A stretch of 34,962 bases of DNA from Acidobacteriota bacterium (lineage in GTDB: Bacteria; Acidobacteriota; Blastocatellia; Pyrinomonadales; Pyrinomonadaceae). How positions within the stretch are numbered: the first letter of the stretch is position 1; each line of letters starts with the position of its first letter. The notes under the pieces are model-generated. The model was given only the letters and a program-made list of their open reading frames with translations, ran no database searches and was not told the origin of the DNA. A program made the translations under genes and the position numbers. The DNA lies in contig JAEZIT010000108.1 in NCBI GenBank assembly GCA_023436495.1, forward strand, positions 1-34,962. The letters are read 5' to 3'. This document shows positions 15,192-23,503 of this stretch, in pieces.

Positions 15192-15717
15192 CGAACACCT
15201 CCTGCGGCTTAAGGCTTTCCATAAAACTCTTCGTTTCTTCGTAGTTGAACTTGGCGTCGCGCGATTCGATCAGGAGGAAAAACTTTTCCCGTGTTGCCAG
15301 AGCGAACCGCGGTACATTAAAGACCGGATGATAAGGCCGCGGAAGCCCATTCAGGAAAAGCATCCCGAACACTGCGGTGAACGCCGTCAGCAGGATCGTC
15401 AACTCATACGCCGGCGGAACCATTGCCGGAATGCTAAGGTGCGGGCGGCCGCCGACGATGATCGGATAATCGATCACGTGTACGAAATACTGCAGCCCGA
15501 TGCCTAGCAGCAGTCCAACGATACCACCACCGAAACAAAGGAATGGCAGAATACTCCGCTTGATCCCAAGTGCTTCGTCGATCTCGTGAAGCGGAAACGG
15601 CGTGAATGCGTCCGTTTTCGTATAGCCGGCATCACGGATGGCGGTCGCGGCGTCCACTAGTTCGGTCGCCGTATCGAATTCCGCCATTATTCCGTATAAG
15701 TTCTTCTCCATAACCAT
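15178..15717 (-). CDS. actD: Alternative Complex III subunit ActD (DUF3341)
   Basis: 179 aa. The N-terminal part (LYGIMAEFDTATELVDAATAIRD and AFTPFPLHEIDEALG) is the soluble domain typical of DUF3341. Two helices follow (about 59-79 and 106-128). GGRPHLSIPAMVPPAYELTIL is conserved in ActD proteins, a two-helix subunit packed against ActC and ActF. ATGs at 15717 and 15711 are both possible; neither has a clear ribosome binding site. It lies between actC and actE in the standard order. Confidence 0.92.
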   Translation of the reverse strand: MVMEKNLYGIMAEFDTATELVDAATAIRDAGYTKTDAFTPFPLHEIDEALGIKRSILPFLCFGGGIVGLLLGIGLQYFVHVIDYPIIVGGRPHLSIPAMVPPAYELTILLTAFTAVFGMLFLNGLPRPYHPVFNVPRFALATREKFFLLIESRDAKFNYEETKSFMESLKPQEVFDVEE

Positions 15718-15776
15718 TTTTCTAAACGCGGCCTGCGGACTTCCCGGCCGCTATCGATCAATTTCCTTTCCGGACA

Positions 15777-17228
15777 CTATTTTTCATTCGGCGGATCGGT
15801 CCGGTCGTAAGTGTATTCGACTTCAATTACATTCTCCTCAAAGTCCTGCGAGTGCCCGTGGACATTCGCTTCGGGCAACAGCGTGCGGACCTCGAAAATC
15901 GAGATGATCGGCACAAACCGCACGAACAGGTATATCAATGTAAAGAAGAACCCGATCGTGCCCGTGAACATCGAAATATCCCAGACCGTCGGCGAGTACA
16001 TCGCCCAGGACGACGGAAGGAAATCGCGATGAAGGCTTGTAACAATGATAACAAATCTCTCGAGCCACATTCCCACGCTGACGATCACAGATATAAGGAA
16101 TAGCCAGAACTCGCTCTCTCGGAAACGCTTGAACCACAGAAGCTGGATCGAAAGTCCGTTACAAAAGATCAGCAGCCAATACGACCACCAGTACGGGCCT
16201 TCCCAAATGCGGTTCTTTACGAGGAAAACCTCATACTGCGACGCGCTGTACCAACCGAAGAAGGCCTCCATCGCATAGCCGTAGATAACAATAAAGCCCG
16301 TCGCCATCATGACCTTGCCCATATAAACAAGGTGCGTGTGCGTAATGAAGTCCTTCATGTTATACAGATGGCGAAGCGGGATACAGAGGATAAGCACCAT
16401 AGCAAATCCCGCAAATATCGCACCCGCAACGAAATACGGCGGAAAGATCGTCGCATGCCAGCCCGGAACCTGGGCCACAGCGAAGTCGAACGAAACGATC
16501 GAGTGGACTGACAGAACCAACGGCGTCGAAATGCCCGCAAGGATCAGATAAGCGAGTTCATACCGATGCCAGTGGCGTGCCGAACCGCGCCAGCCCCATG
16601 ACAAAATGCCGTAAACGAATTTGAAAAACTTGTTCTTCGCACGGTCGCGAAGCGTCGCAAGGTCCGGGATCAGGCCGACGTACCAGAACAAGAGCGAAAC
16701 CGTCGCATAGGTCGAAACCGCGAAAACGTCCCAGATCAGCGGCGAGCGGAACTGAGGCCAGATCCCCATCGTGTTCGGATAGGGGAACAGCCAGTAAGCC
16801 GCAAGCCACGGCCGTCCCGTATGAAGCAATGGAAACATTGCCGCGCAGGCCACAGCGAATAACGTCATTGCTTCCGCAAAACGGTTGATGGACGTTCGCC
16901 ACTTCTGATTAAGTAGCAACAAGATCGCCGAGATCAGCGTTCCGGCGTGACCGATACCGATCCACCAGACAAAATTGATAATGTCGAACGCCCAGCCGAC
17001 CGGCTGGTTGTTTCCCCAGATCCCGATACCGTTCGCAAGCAGCCAGATGACCGAGAACAACAGCAGCTGAGCCACCATGAACGCGATGCCAAAACCGATA
17101 AACCAGTGAAACGGCGTCTTTTTCTTTAACGTGACGTCGCTGATCTTGTCGGTAACAGTGGCGAGATTGTGGTCCCCCTCGACCATCGGCGGATAAATTC
17201 GTTTTTGAATTTCTTTTAGATCTTGCAT
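15777..17228 (-). CDS. actC: Alternative Complex III subunit ActC, NrfD/PsrC-like membrane subunit
   Basis: 483 aa from the ATG at 17228. About ten helices of NrfD type, with DIINFVWWIGIGHAGTLISA in the second and YLILAGISTPLVLSVHSIVS further on, which line the quinone pocket and proton path in this family. The C-terminal stretch YSPTVWDISMFTGTIGFFFT is conserved too. ActC accepts electrons from quinol and hands them to the Fe-S clusters of ActB. The open frame reaches an upstream TTG at 17261, but the ATG is preferred because homology begins at MQDLKEIQ. It starts 57 nt after actB. Confidence 0.94.
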   Translation of the reverse strand: MQDLKEIQKRIYPPMVEGDHNLATVTDKISDVTLKKKTPFHWFIGFGIAFMVAQLLLFSVIWLLANGIGIWGNNQPVGWAFDIINFVWWIGIGHAGTLISAILLLLNQKWRTSINRFAEAMTLFAVACAAMFPLLHTGRPWLAAYWLFPYPNTMGIWPQFRSPLIWDVFAVSTYATVSLLFWYVGLIPDLATLRDRAKNKFFKFVYGILSWGWRGSARHWHRYELAYLILAGISTPLVLSVHSIVSFDFAVAQVPGWHATIFPPYFVAGAIFAGFAMVLILCIPLRHLYNMKDFITHTHLVYMGKVMMATGFIVIYGYAMEAFFGWYSASQYEVFLVKNRIWEGPYWWSYWLLIFCNGLSIQLLWFKRFRESEFWLFLISVIVSVGMWLERFVIIVTSLHRDFLPSSWAMYSPTVWDISMFTGTIGFFFTLIYLFVRFVPIISIFEVRTLLPEANVHGHSQDFEENVIEVEYTYDRTDPPNEK

Positions 17229-17285
17229 CGTTTTCCCATTTTCGCTTTTCGTTCGCCCCAATTCCGGGCTGTAGGCCGAAAGTTA

Positions 17286-20200
17286 TTAATGAGCTTCGCC
17301 TCCGGTAGATGTTTCTGCGCCATGGCCGCCGGCCGGTTTCGGCGCGACGTAATCGGGCATTTCCTTGTTCTGATTCTTCAGGCCCGCAAGGTACGTCGTA
17401 CGCGGCTGCGTATTCAATTCGTTCAGCAAATTGTAATCGCGGCGGTCCTTCTTGCTGCGTGAGACCGCGCTGTTGGGATCGTTCATATCGCCGAAGATGA
17501 TGGCATCCGACGGGCATACCGACTGGCAAGCTGTCAGAACTTCACCATCTCGGACCTTGCGTCCGTCTTTCTCAGCTTCGATCCTGGCGGTCGCGATACG
17601 CTGCGTACAATATGTGCATTTTTCCATGACACCGCGGCTTCTGATGGTAACTTCGGGGTTACGCATGAGCTTGTACTGCGGCGTGTTCCAATCCTGGTAA
17701 AGCAGAAAGTTAAATCGGCGTACCTTGTACGGACAGTTGTTGGAGCAATATCGCGTTCCGACACAGCGGTTGTAAACCATGTCGTTCAGGCCTTCGGCAC
17801 TGTGGACCGTCGCATGCACGGGGCAGACGACCTCACAGGGAGCCTGCTCGCACTGCATACATAGCACCGGCTGGAAATGCGGGCCCTGCGGGTTGTTCAT
17901 ATCGTCGCCGCCAAAATAGGCATCGACGCGCATCCAATGCATTTCGCGGCTGCGGCTGACCTCTTCCTTGCCGACGACCGGAATATTATTCTCGGACTGG
18001 CAAGCGATCACGCAGGCGTTACAGCCAACACAAGAATTCAGATCGATGGTCATTCCCCAGCGGTAATTCTTGGCGTAGACTTCCTGGTGCTGCTCATACG
18101 GGTACATCGACAGATCGTAGAAATTCGGCTGCTCGCCCATTTTCGGATCTTGCTCGAATGCTTCCAGGTCCCAGACGCGAAGCAGGTCGCGTCCTTCCAT
18201 ATTGAAGTGGATCTGCGTGGACGCGATCGTTGTTTTTTCACCTGTTTTGGCGATCTCCCCAAAACCGTGATCCATTGCATCCGACCTTCGCACGTCAAAT
18301 ACGTTGTAGCCGATCCCGGTTCCAACACGGCCCGCCCGCGTACGGCCGTAACCCATGAACAGCGTGACGACATCGTCCGGCTGGCCCGGTGTGATCCAGA
18401 CCGGTGCGGGTTTGCTGATCGAACCGCCCTGATAATTCAGCGTGACCAGGTCCGACGTCATATTTCCGCCGTAGGTATTTATAAAACTTGTACCGCGCTC
18501 ACCGCCGGAACGTTCGTCAGCGTCATTTCCCTGATTAAGGCCAAGTCGTTTCGCCGTTGCCGGGCTGATCAACGCTACGTTGTCCCAGGTGATCTTGTTC
18601 AAAGGCTTCGGAAGCTCCTGCAGCCATCCGTTATTGGCGAAGCGGCCATCGTAAATTGTCGGATCCGGCAGAATATTGAACTCGATGCTGCCGTTCGCGG
18701 CCGGCGCGGTGTTAGCCGCAGAAAGGAACCCTGTGCCCGCCGCCACCGCCTTCGCGGGTGCAGCGGAATTCGGCACAATACCGTCGTGAACGATCTTTTT
18801 CCAGTTATCTTCAAAGGTACGCGTCGCTGTCGGCGCCGCACCTGATGGAGTCGCTGCAGCAGCCGGGCTCGCCGCGGGAGATGGCGTTGCCATCGGCGTC
18901 GGGGTGGCTGACGGCGTCGGCGTCGCAGTTGCCGCGGCTGCGGTCTGTGCCGCCGGGACCGTCGCTGCCGGCTGGGCCATGCTAATCGACTGCCGCTGCC
19001 AGTATCCCTTTACGATGTCGAGATCTGCCATCTCGAAGTTCTCGCGCATGAACAGCTGCACGATCTCGTGCGCGCTGCGGCTGTCGTACAGCGGCGCGAT
19101 AAGCGGTTGGACGATCGTAGCCGTACCGTCATATGCACGAGCATCGCTCCACGACTCAAGATAGTGCTTTTCGGGTACGTGCCAGTGGCACAATTCCGAT
19201 GTTTCATCGAAATGAGACCCGAGGTGTACGCGGAGCGGCACCTTGTTCATGCGTTCAGCATTCAGCTTTAGGTCCGCCGGCGTGTTATAAACCGGGTTGC
19301 CGCCAATAATGACCAGCAGTTTCACACGGCCGCCGTCGATGTCGGCAATAAGTTCGCGAAGCTGCTCGATCTGGAGTTTTTCGGTGCCCGGTGAGGTTGG
19401 CTCAATATACGTGACCGTTTGTCCTACGGCTCCGAGCGCGGCATTCATTGCGTGCGCGAGGGCGTGAACTTCCGGTGCCTGATCATCCCCAACGACAACC
19501 AGCGAACGGCCGCGGTGTGCCGCAAGGTCCTTCGCCATGGCCGATATCCACTGTCCGTTGGCCGTATAGGTCGAGGTGGCCCCGCCGACGCCCATCGCCG
19601 CTGCGATAGCTTTCGCAACCTCGACCATCTGGCTCGGTTTGATGGTTAGCCTGTGATCGGCCTTTGCACCCGTGATCGAGACTCCCGCTTCGACCATGTA
19701 CAGGCGGTTGATCTCCTTATTCGTTTCTGAATAAGCCTTGCGCTTTGTATAGCCTTTGATATATCCGACGTTGAAATTCGAGAAAATATCCGAACCCAGC
19801 GAAAGAATGCGGTCGGCGTTCTCGAATTTATAGACGGTCTGAGCAGGACTGCCGAATGCCAGCTTGGAACCGGCGATTGCATTGTCTTTATTTACCGGCT
19901 CATATTGAATCCAGCGGGCTCCCGGCATTTCAGCCGAGATCTGCTGAAACTGCTGGATCAGGGTCGGCGACGTGACCGTCTGCGTCAGAAAACGCACTCC
20001 GGCTCCGCGGTCGGCCTGATTTTCCTGAATCGCGCCGCGCATTGTCGTCAGGAAATTCTGCCACGTGGTCGGGCCGCCGCGGAATTGGACTTCCTGCGAA
20101 CGGTCCGGGTCATACATATCCAGGATCGATGCCTGCGCCAGCACGTCCGTGGCACCGAGGCTGCCCGGATGTTCGGGGTTACCCTCTACCTTGATCGGAC

Positions 20201-20573
20201 GGCCTTCGTAGGATTTAGCGAGAAGCCCGGTCGCGATTCCGCCAAGCGACATTGCCGTTGCATAGAACATCGGCTTGCCCGGCAGCATTCCTTCCTGCGG
20301 CATGACATAGGGCACGATCTTTTCAGCAGGCTGGATAACACATCCGCTAAGGCCCGCCAGCGCGAGCGATGCACCCATGATCTTTACAAAGTTTCGCCGG
20401 CTGACGGAATCATGCCATTCTTCGGCATGTTGCGGATATTCTTCCTTTACGAATTCCTCGAATTCCGGAGCATCGACGAATTCTTCGACACTGCGCCAAT
20501 ATTCCTTTCCGTCTTGCAACAGTATCTTGTCACGCAACTGTGAAAAGCTTTTCTTGCTGTCCTGGCTGGGCAT
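17286..20573 (-). CDS. actB: Alternative Complex III subunit ActB (molybdopterin-oxidoreductase-like plus Fe-S domain)
   Basis: 1095 aa, a fusion seen in ActB proteins. A 58-residue lead precedes a twin-arginine segment SRRNFVKIM (58-66) and a lipobox-like LSGC (Cys78). The next 700 residues match the molybdopterin-oxidoreductase fold, which in ActB has lost the cofactor. The C-terminal third is a four-cluster ferredoxin domain beginning CVGCNACVIACQ and including CMQCEQAPCEVVCP, CVGTRYCSNNCP, CTYC and CQSVCP. This domain relays electrons from the membrane quinone site toward the cytochromes. A low-complexity insert rich in Pro, Thr and Ala (about 531-586) interrupts the first domain and is unusual. 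The gene follows actA closely. Confidence 0.94.
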   Translation of the reverse strand: MPSQDSKKSFSQLRDKILLQDGKEYWRSVEEFVDAPEFEEFVKEEYPQHAEEWHDSVSRRNFVKIMGASLALAGLSGCVIQPAEKIVPYVMPQEGMLPGKPMFYATAMSLGGIATGLLAKSYEGRPIKVEGNPEHPGSLGATDVLAQASILDMYDPDRSQEVQFRGGPTTWQNFLTTMRGAIQENQADRGAGVRFLTQTVTSPTLIQQFQQISAEMPGARWIQYEPVNKDNAIAGSKLAFGSPAQTVYKFENADRILSLGSDIFSNFNVGYIKGYTKRKAYSETNKEINRLYMVEAGVSITGAKADHRLTIKPSQMVEVAKAIAAAMGVGGATSTYTANGQWISAMAKDLAAHRGRSLVVVGDDQAPEVHALAHAMNAALGAVGQTVTYIEPTSPGTEKLQIEQLRELIADIDGGRVKLLVIIGGNPVYNTPADLKLNAERMNKVPLRVHLGSHFDETSELCHWHVPEKHYLESWSDARAYDGTATIVQPLIAPLYDSRSAHEIVQLFMRENFEMADLDIVKGYWQRQSISMAQPAATVPAAQTAAAATATPTPSATPTPMATPSPAASPAAAATPSGAAPTATRTFEDNWKKIVHDGIVPNSAAPAKAVAAGTGFLSAANTAPAANGSIEFNILPDPTIYDGRFANNGWLQELPKPLNKITWDNVALISPATAKRLGLNQGNDADERSGGERGTSFINTYGGNMTSDLVTLNYQGGSISKPAPVWITPGQPDDVVTLFMGYGRTRAGRVGTGIGYNVFDVRRSDAMDHGFGEIAKTGEKTTIASTQIHFNMEGRDLLRVWDLEAFEQDPKMGEQPNFYDLSMYPYEQHQEVYAKNYRWGMTIDLNSCVGCNACVIACQSENNIPVVGKEEVSRSREMHWMRVDAYFGGDDMNNPQGPHFQPVLCMQCEQAPCEVVCPVHATVHSAEGLNDMVYNRCVGTRYCSNNCPYKVRRFNFLLYQDWNTPQYKLMRNPEVTIRSRGVMEKCTYCTQRIATARIEAEKDGRKVRDGEVLTACQSVCPSDAIIFGDMNDPNSAVSRSKKDRRDYNLLNELNTQPRTTYLAGLKNQNKEMPDYVAPKPAGGHGAETSTGGEAH

Positions 20574-20643
20574 TATTCTTCTCGTTCCTTCTGTTATGAT
20601 CGGCCGGCACGCCCGGCAACTTACCTTTTAGAAAGTTCTGGTC

Positions 20644-21303
20644 TTATCGGTGGCACGTTGAGCAGCTTGTCATCAGCTCTCTGCCGCGGATCTTGTAATC
20701 GGCCTTCAACTGTTCACGTTCTTCCGTGGTCAGGTCGCTATCCTGCCATTGCATGTTGAAGATCTCGGATTTCGGCCTGATGAAATTTTCCGGGTTGCGA
20801 TGGCACGACAGACACCATTCCATCTGAAGTGTGTTCTCCTGGTAAACGGCCGGCATATTGTCGATCTGTCCGTGGCACGTGGAACAGCCTACGCCTTTAG
20901 CAACGTGGATGCTGTGGTTGAAATAAGCGAATTCCGGAAGGTCGTGGACACGCTGCCACTCTATCGGCTTGTTTTCCCTGAAGCTGGCACGAACCGGTTC
21001 GAGGTAAGGACTGTCAGCCCATAGCTGGCTGTGACAATTCATACAGGTCTGCGTAGAAGGCATCCCGGCCGAAGCGGTCGTTTCAACCGTGGTATGGCAA
21101 TAGCGGCAATCAATGCCGTCATCGCCGACGTGGTGTTTGTGACTGAACTGCACCGGCTGCTGCTTTTCGAGATATCTGCCCGTCAGATATGACGAACGAG
21201 CTATCTGCGTATACGCATAAAAAGCCGTTCCGGCCAGAACTATCGCCACAACGAAGCTGATTCGAGCGAGGTTGTTTGCACTCTTATGGAAAAATTGCGC
21301 CAT
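20644..21303 (-). CDS. actA: Alternative Complex III subunit ActA, pentaheme cytochrome c
   Basis: 219 aa. One N-terminal helix (about 15-34) anchors it. Five CxxCH heme motifs are present at residues 66-70, 87-91, 140-144, 164-168 and 214-218, the number known for ActA. The last motif, CSTCHR, ends exactly at the C-terminus, so the fifth heme sits at the very end of the chain. Extra histidines such as HKHH near 55-58 and FNHSIHVAKG near 129-137 can serve as distal ligands. It forms the periplasmic heme relay of the complex. As first gene of the operon it is preceded by a 289-nt leader region with a hairpin next to the start. Confidence 0.95.
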   Translation of the reverse strand: MAQFFHKSANNLARISFVVAIVLAGTAFYAYTQIARSSYLTGRYLEKQQPVQFSHKHHVGDDGIDCRYCHTTVETTASAGMPSTQTCMNCHSQLWADSPYLEPVRASFRENKPIEWQRVHDLPEFAYFNHSIHVAKGVGCSTCHGQIDNMPAVYQENTLQMEWCLSCHRNPENFIRPKSEIFNMQWQDSDLTTEEREQLKADYKIRGRELMTSCSTCHR

Positions 21304-21319
21304 GTTTTACCTGACACGT

Positions 21320-21352
21320 CCGGGCACTCGTGAACAAGCCAAACGAGTCCGG
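21320..21352 (-). promoter_or_regulatory. Leader hairpin directly upstream of actA
   Basis: On the minus strand CCGG-ACTCGT pairs with ACGAGT-GC-CCGG: ten base pairs with a 2-nt bulge and an 11-nt loop. It ends 16 nt before the actA start codon, next to the ribosome binding site, and has no T-tract. A role in translation control or mRNA stability is possible but untested. Confidence 0.5.
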
Positions 21353-21426
21353 GACCTCAAAGAAAATCCAAGCCGATCTTTTCGAACTGCAAAATTGTAA
21401 AAATCCGTATTGTAAAGCTGCCTTCA

Positions 21427-21454
21427 ATTCTACAGAATCTTGTGAATTCCGCAA
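21427..21454 (-). promoter_or_regulatory. Candidate promoter of the act/cox operon
   Basis: TTGCGG (21449-21454) and TAGAAT (21427-21432) are 16 nt apart on the minus strand. The -10 box is good and the -35 box weak. Alternatives in this AT-rich stretch cannot be excluded. Confidence 0.3.
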
Positions 21455-21592
21455 ACTGATAAGGTATGTTTTCCGTGCACTTTGCGCAACTCTGAACTAA
21501 TAAGATTTACTCATCAGCCAAATAACAAATCACAGTTTGGACTCGCTATGACCCGGTGAGATAAACGGGTGAGCCAACAAATACTTTAGGCC

Positions 21593-22519
21593 CTAGCCCT
21601 GTTCTGCGAGGAGGGCGACGCCTGTCGCTGCCGCCGCCGTTCCGAGTTCGCCGCTGACGATCGATGTTGTTTTAAATGACGGTCCGAACGACAACTCGCG
21701 AGCTCGCTTGATGACCGAATCGAGCACTATGCTGCCTGCAGCCATCACCTCGCCGCCGAGAACGATCCTTTCAATGTTCAATAAGTTAATGACGCTCGCG
21801 ATTGCCGTGCCGACGTAAACGCCGGTGCGCTCAAGCATCATTTGAGCAAAGTCGTCGTCCTTGCCGGCAGCAGTGACGATGTCCGTAATAGAGATCTTCT
21901 GTTCGTCGATGCGGTTCAGTGATGAAGTGCTGTCCTGATGAAATCGGCTTCGAGTTCGGCGGACGATATTTGCGCTCGATGCGACGTCTTCGAGCCGCAT
22001 ACCGTCGGAATTGATGGCAATGTAGCCAAACTCTCCTGCGAATCCGCCGTCGCCGTGCCAGATATTACCGTTAACGATCAAAGCTCCGCCTACGCCCATT
22101 CCTAAGGTCGCGTAAAACATATTCGTGGCACCGCGGCCGGCTCCGAGCTTGAATTCGCCGTATGCGGCGGCATTCGCGTCGTTTTCGATATAGGTCTTGT
22201 ATCCAGTTGCGTCCTGAACGTCGCGTACGATGTCGATGGTGGAATGTTCAGGGATATGAGCGGAATAAGCGACGCGGCGGCTTTCGCGGTGAATAAGGCC
22301 GGGAATAGCGATGCCAACGGTATCGAACGCTCCGAATTCCTCCTTAAGTCCGCCGATGAATGAAATAAGCTGGGTTAAGGTTTCGCCGGAACCATCGGGA
22401 ACAAGTGTACGTTCGCCGGTACTTTTGCCCTCAGCATCCAATGCCACTGCCGTAAACGCCGTACTCGACGCTTCGATACCGACCGTGACTTTACCCGCGG
22501 CGCCATCGTTTTCGCTCAT
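21593..22519 (-). CDS. ROK-family sugar kinase-like protein lacking the zinc motif
   Basis: 308 aa. An actin-like ATPase fold is visible: VTVGIEASSTAFTAVALD at the start is the phosphate-1 loop, VGIAIPG the next strand, ENDANAA (112-118) holds the catalytic Asp114, and TLGMGVGGALIVNG binds the sugar and phosphate. ROK kinases phosphorylate glucose, mannose, fructose or N-acetyl sugars. The zinc site that most members carry is absent: GFAGEFGY (159-166) has Tyr where the Zn-binding His of GHxxV would be, and no CxCGxxGC follows. No N-terminal DNA-binding domain is present, so it is not a NagC/XylR-type repressor. A strong promoter lies upstream. Confidence 0.88.
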   Translation of the reverse strand: MSENDGAAGKVTVGIEASSTAFTAVALDAEGKSTGERTLVPDGSGETLTQLISFIGGLKEEFGAFDTVGIAIPGLIHRESRRVAYSAHIPEHSTIDIVRDVQDATGYKTYIENDANAAAYGEFKLGAGRGATNMFYATLGMGVGGALIVNGNIWHGDGGFAGEFGYIAINSDGMRLEDVASSANIVRRTRSRFHQDSTSSLNRIDEQKISITDIVTAAGKDDDFAQMMLERTGVYVGTAIASVINLLNIERIVLGGEVMAAGSIVLDSVIKRARELSFGPSFKTTSIVSGELGTAAAATGVALLAEQG

Positions 22520-22561
22520 TATCCACCATTTATCCGCAACTCTTACGTCGAAACTATCGCG

Positions 22562-22590
22562 ATTTTAGACACTCGCCGCCGAACTGTCAA
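22562..22590 (-). promoter_or_regulatory. Sigma70-like promoter of the ROK gene
   Basis: On the minus strand TTGACA (22585-22590) and TAAAAT (22562-22567) are separated by exactly 17 nt. It is a near-consensus promoter placed about 43 nt before the ROK start codon, which has GGTGG as ribosome binding site. Confidence 0.7.
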
Positions 22591-22613
22591 ACAATTCATG
22601 AAACTTGATTTGT

Positions 22614-22642
22614 TTGACTCACAACCGTCTGAAAGTTAATCT
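22614..22642 (+). promoter_or_regulatory. Sigma70-like promoter of the DedA gene
   Basis: TTGACT (22614-22619) and TAATCT (22637-22642) with a 17-nt spacer lie 39 nt before the DedA start. Its -35 box faces that of the ROK promoter only 23 nt away, so the two may share regulators. Confidence 0.62.
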
Positions 22643-22681
22643 TTTGACAGTCTTTCGGATTTCGCGATCCTTTAGCCTTTT

Positions 22682-23425
22682 ATGGATCAACTTTCTCAGA
22701 TCATAGAACAGTACGGCATCTACGCGGTATTTGTTCTTTGCACGGTCGAGGGCGATATTACGCTCCTTATTTCGGGCGCCATGGCCCATAGCGGTTTTTT
22801 CGGCCAGTACAGTTTTTTGAAGCTTTTCCTGGCCGGAACGCTCGGCGGAATGGTCGGCGACAGCATTGCTTACGGCGTCGGCAGGATATTTCACCAGAAG
22901 GCAAAGGATTATCGGTTTTACCAAATGGCGCAGCCGCGCGTCGAACGCCTGATCGCAAATTTCGGCGGCTTCGCGATCATTATTTCTAAGTATATTTACG
23001 GCATACGCGCGGCGATGTGCCTGTTTTATGGGATCGGCAAAATGTCGTTCCTCCGATTCCTTATTCTGGATGCGATCAGTTGTTCGATCTGGGTTCTTCT
23101 GCTGTCGGGCGTCGGATATTTCTTCAGCGGCGCCATAACATCGATCATCGGCGATTTCCGGCAGATCGGCATCGCGTTGTTCTTCATCGTACTCGGCGGG
23201 ATCGTCGTGTTTTACGTGATAGAGCGTTTCTGGCTCTCGGAACGCGTCGAAGAGGCAAATCCGGAAACGCTGCACAAGATCGAGGAAAAACTTCACGGCA
23301 TCGAAGAGGTCGCGCAGGAAAAACTCCACGATATCGGCGAACGCCTTCATTTAACCCGCGAACCGAATCGTGATGAGAACGAGACGGCACAGCCGGCCGA
23401 AACCGGAAAAGCCGCGAAGAAATGA
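22682..23425 (+). CDS. DedA-family membrane protein
   Basis: 247 aa. The N-terminal YGIYAVFVLCTVEGDITLLI is the DedA re-entrant region with its acidic residues. GGMVGDSIAYGVGR continues the core, and the conserved segment with basic residues is FAIIISKYIYGIRAAMCLFYGIGKMS. Two more helices follow (about 130-150 and 160-180). DedA proteins (VTT domain) flip undecaprenyl phosphate or phospholipids and need proton motive force. The last 60 residues are soluble and charged, with repeated K-L-H-x-I-x-E units (EEKLHGIEE, QEKLHDIGE) likely forming an amphipathic helix. It diverges from the ROK gene and is followed 78 nt later by the GHMP kinase. Confidence 0.88.
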   Translation: MDQLSQIIEQYGIYAVFVLCTVEGDITLLISGAMAHSGFFGQYSFLKLFLAGTLGGMVGDSIAYGVGRIFHQKAKDYRFYQMAQPRVERLIANFGGFAIIISKYIYGIRAAMCLFYGIGKMSFLRFLILDAISCSIWVLLLSGVGYFFSGAITSIIGDFRQIGIALFFIVLGGIVVFYVIERFWLSERVEEANPETLHKIEEKLHGIEEVAQEKLHDIGERLHLTREPNRDENETAQPAETGKAAKK

Positions 23426-23503
23426 TGCTTTCCCGCTGTTAAATTCAGGTGCTTCTGCGATAATATATTCCGTCATCCTTTTGCTATCCGAGGGAAATAA
23501 TCA

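Noticed and set aside
17229..17261. TTG start adding 11 residues to ActC
   Set aside because: An ATG at 17228 matches where conserved sequence starts.
21550..21575. Possible terminator after the ROK gene (ACCCG/CGGGT)
   Set aside because: The stem is only 5 bp and no T-run follows.
22619..23350. 243-aa minus-strand open frame opposite DedA
   Set aside because: It is a charged shadow frame with no motifs, while the DedA frame has clear helices and conserved segments.
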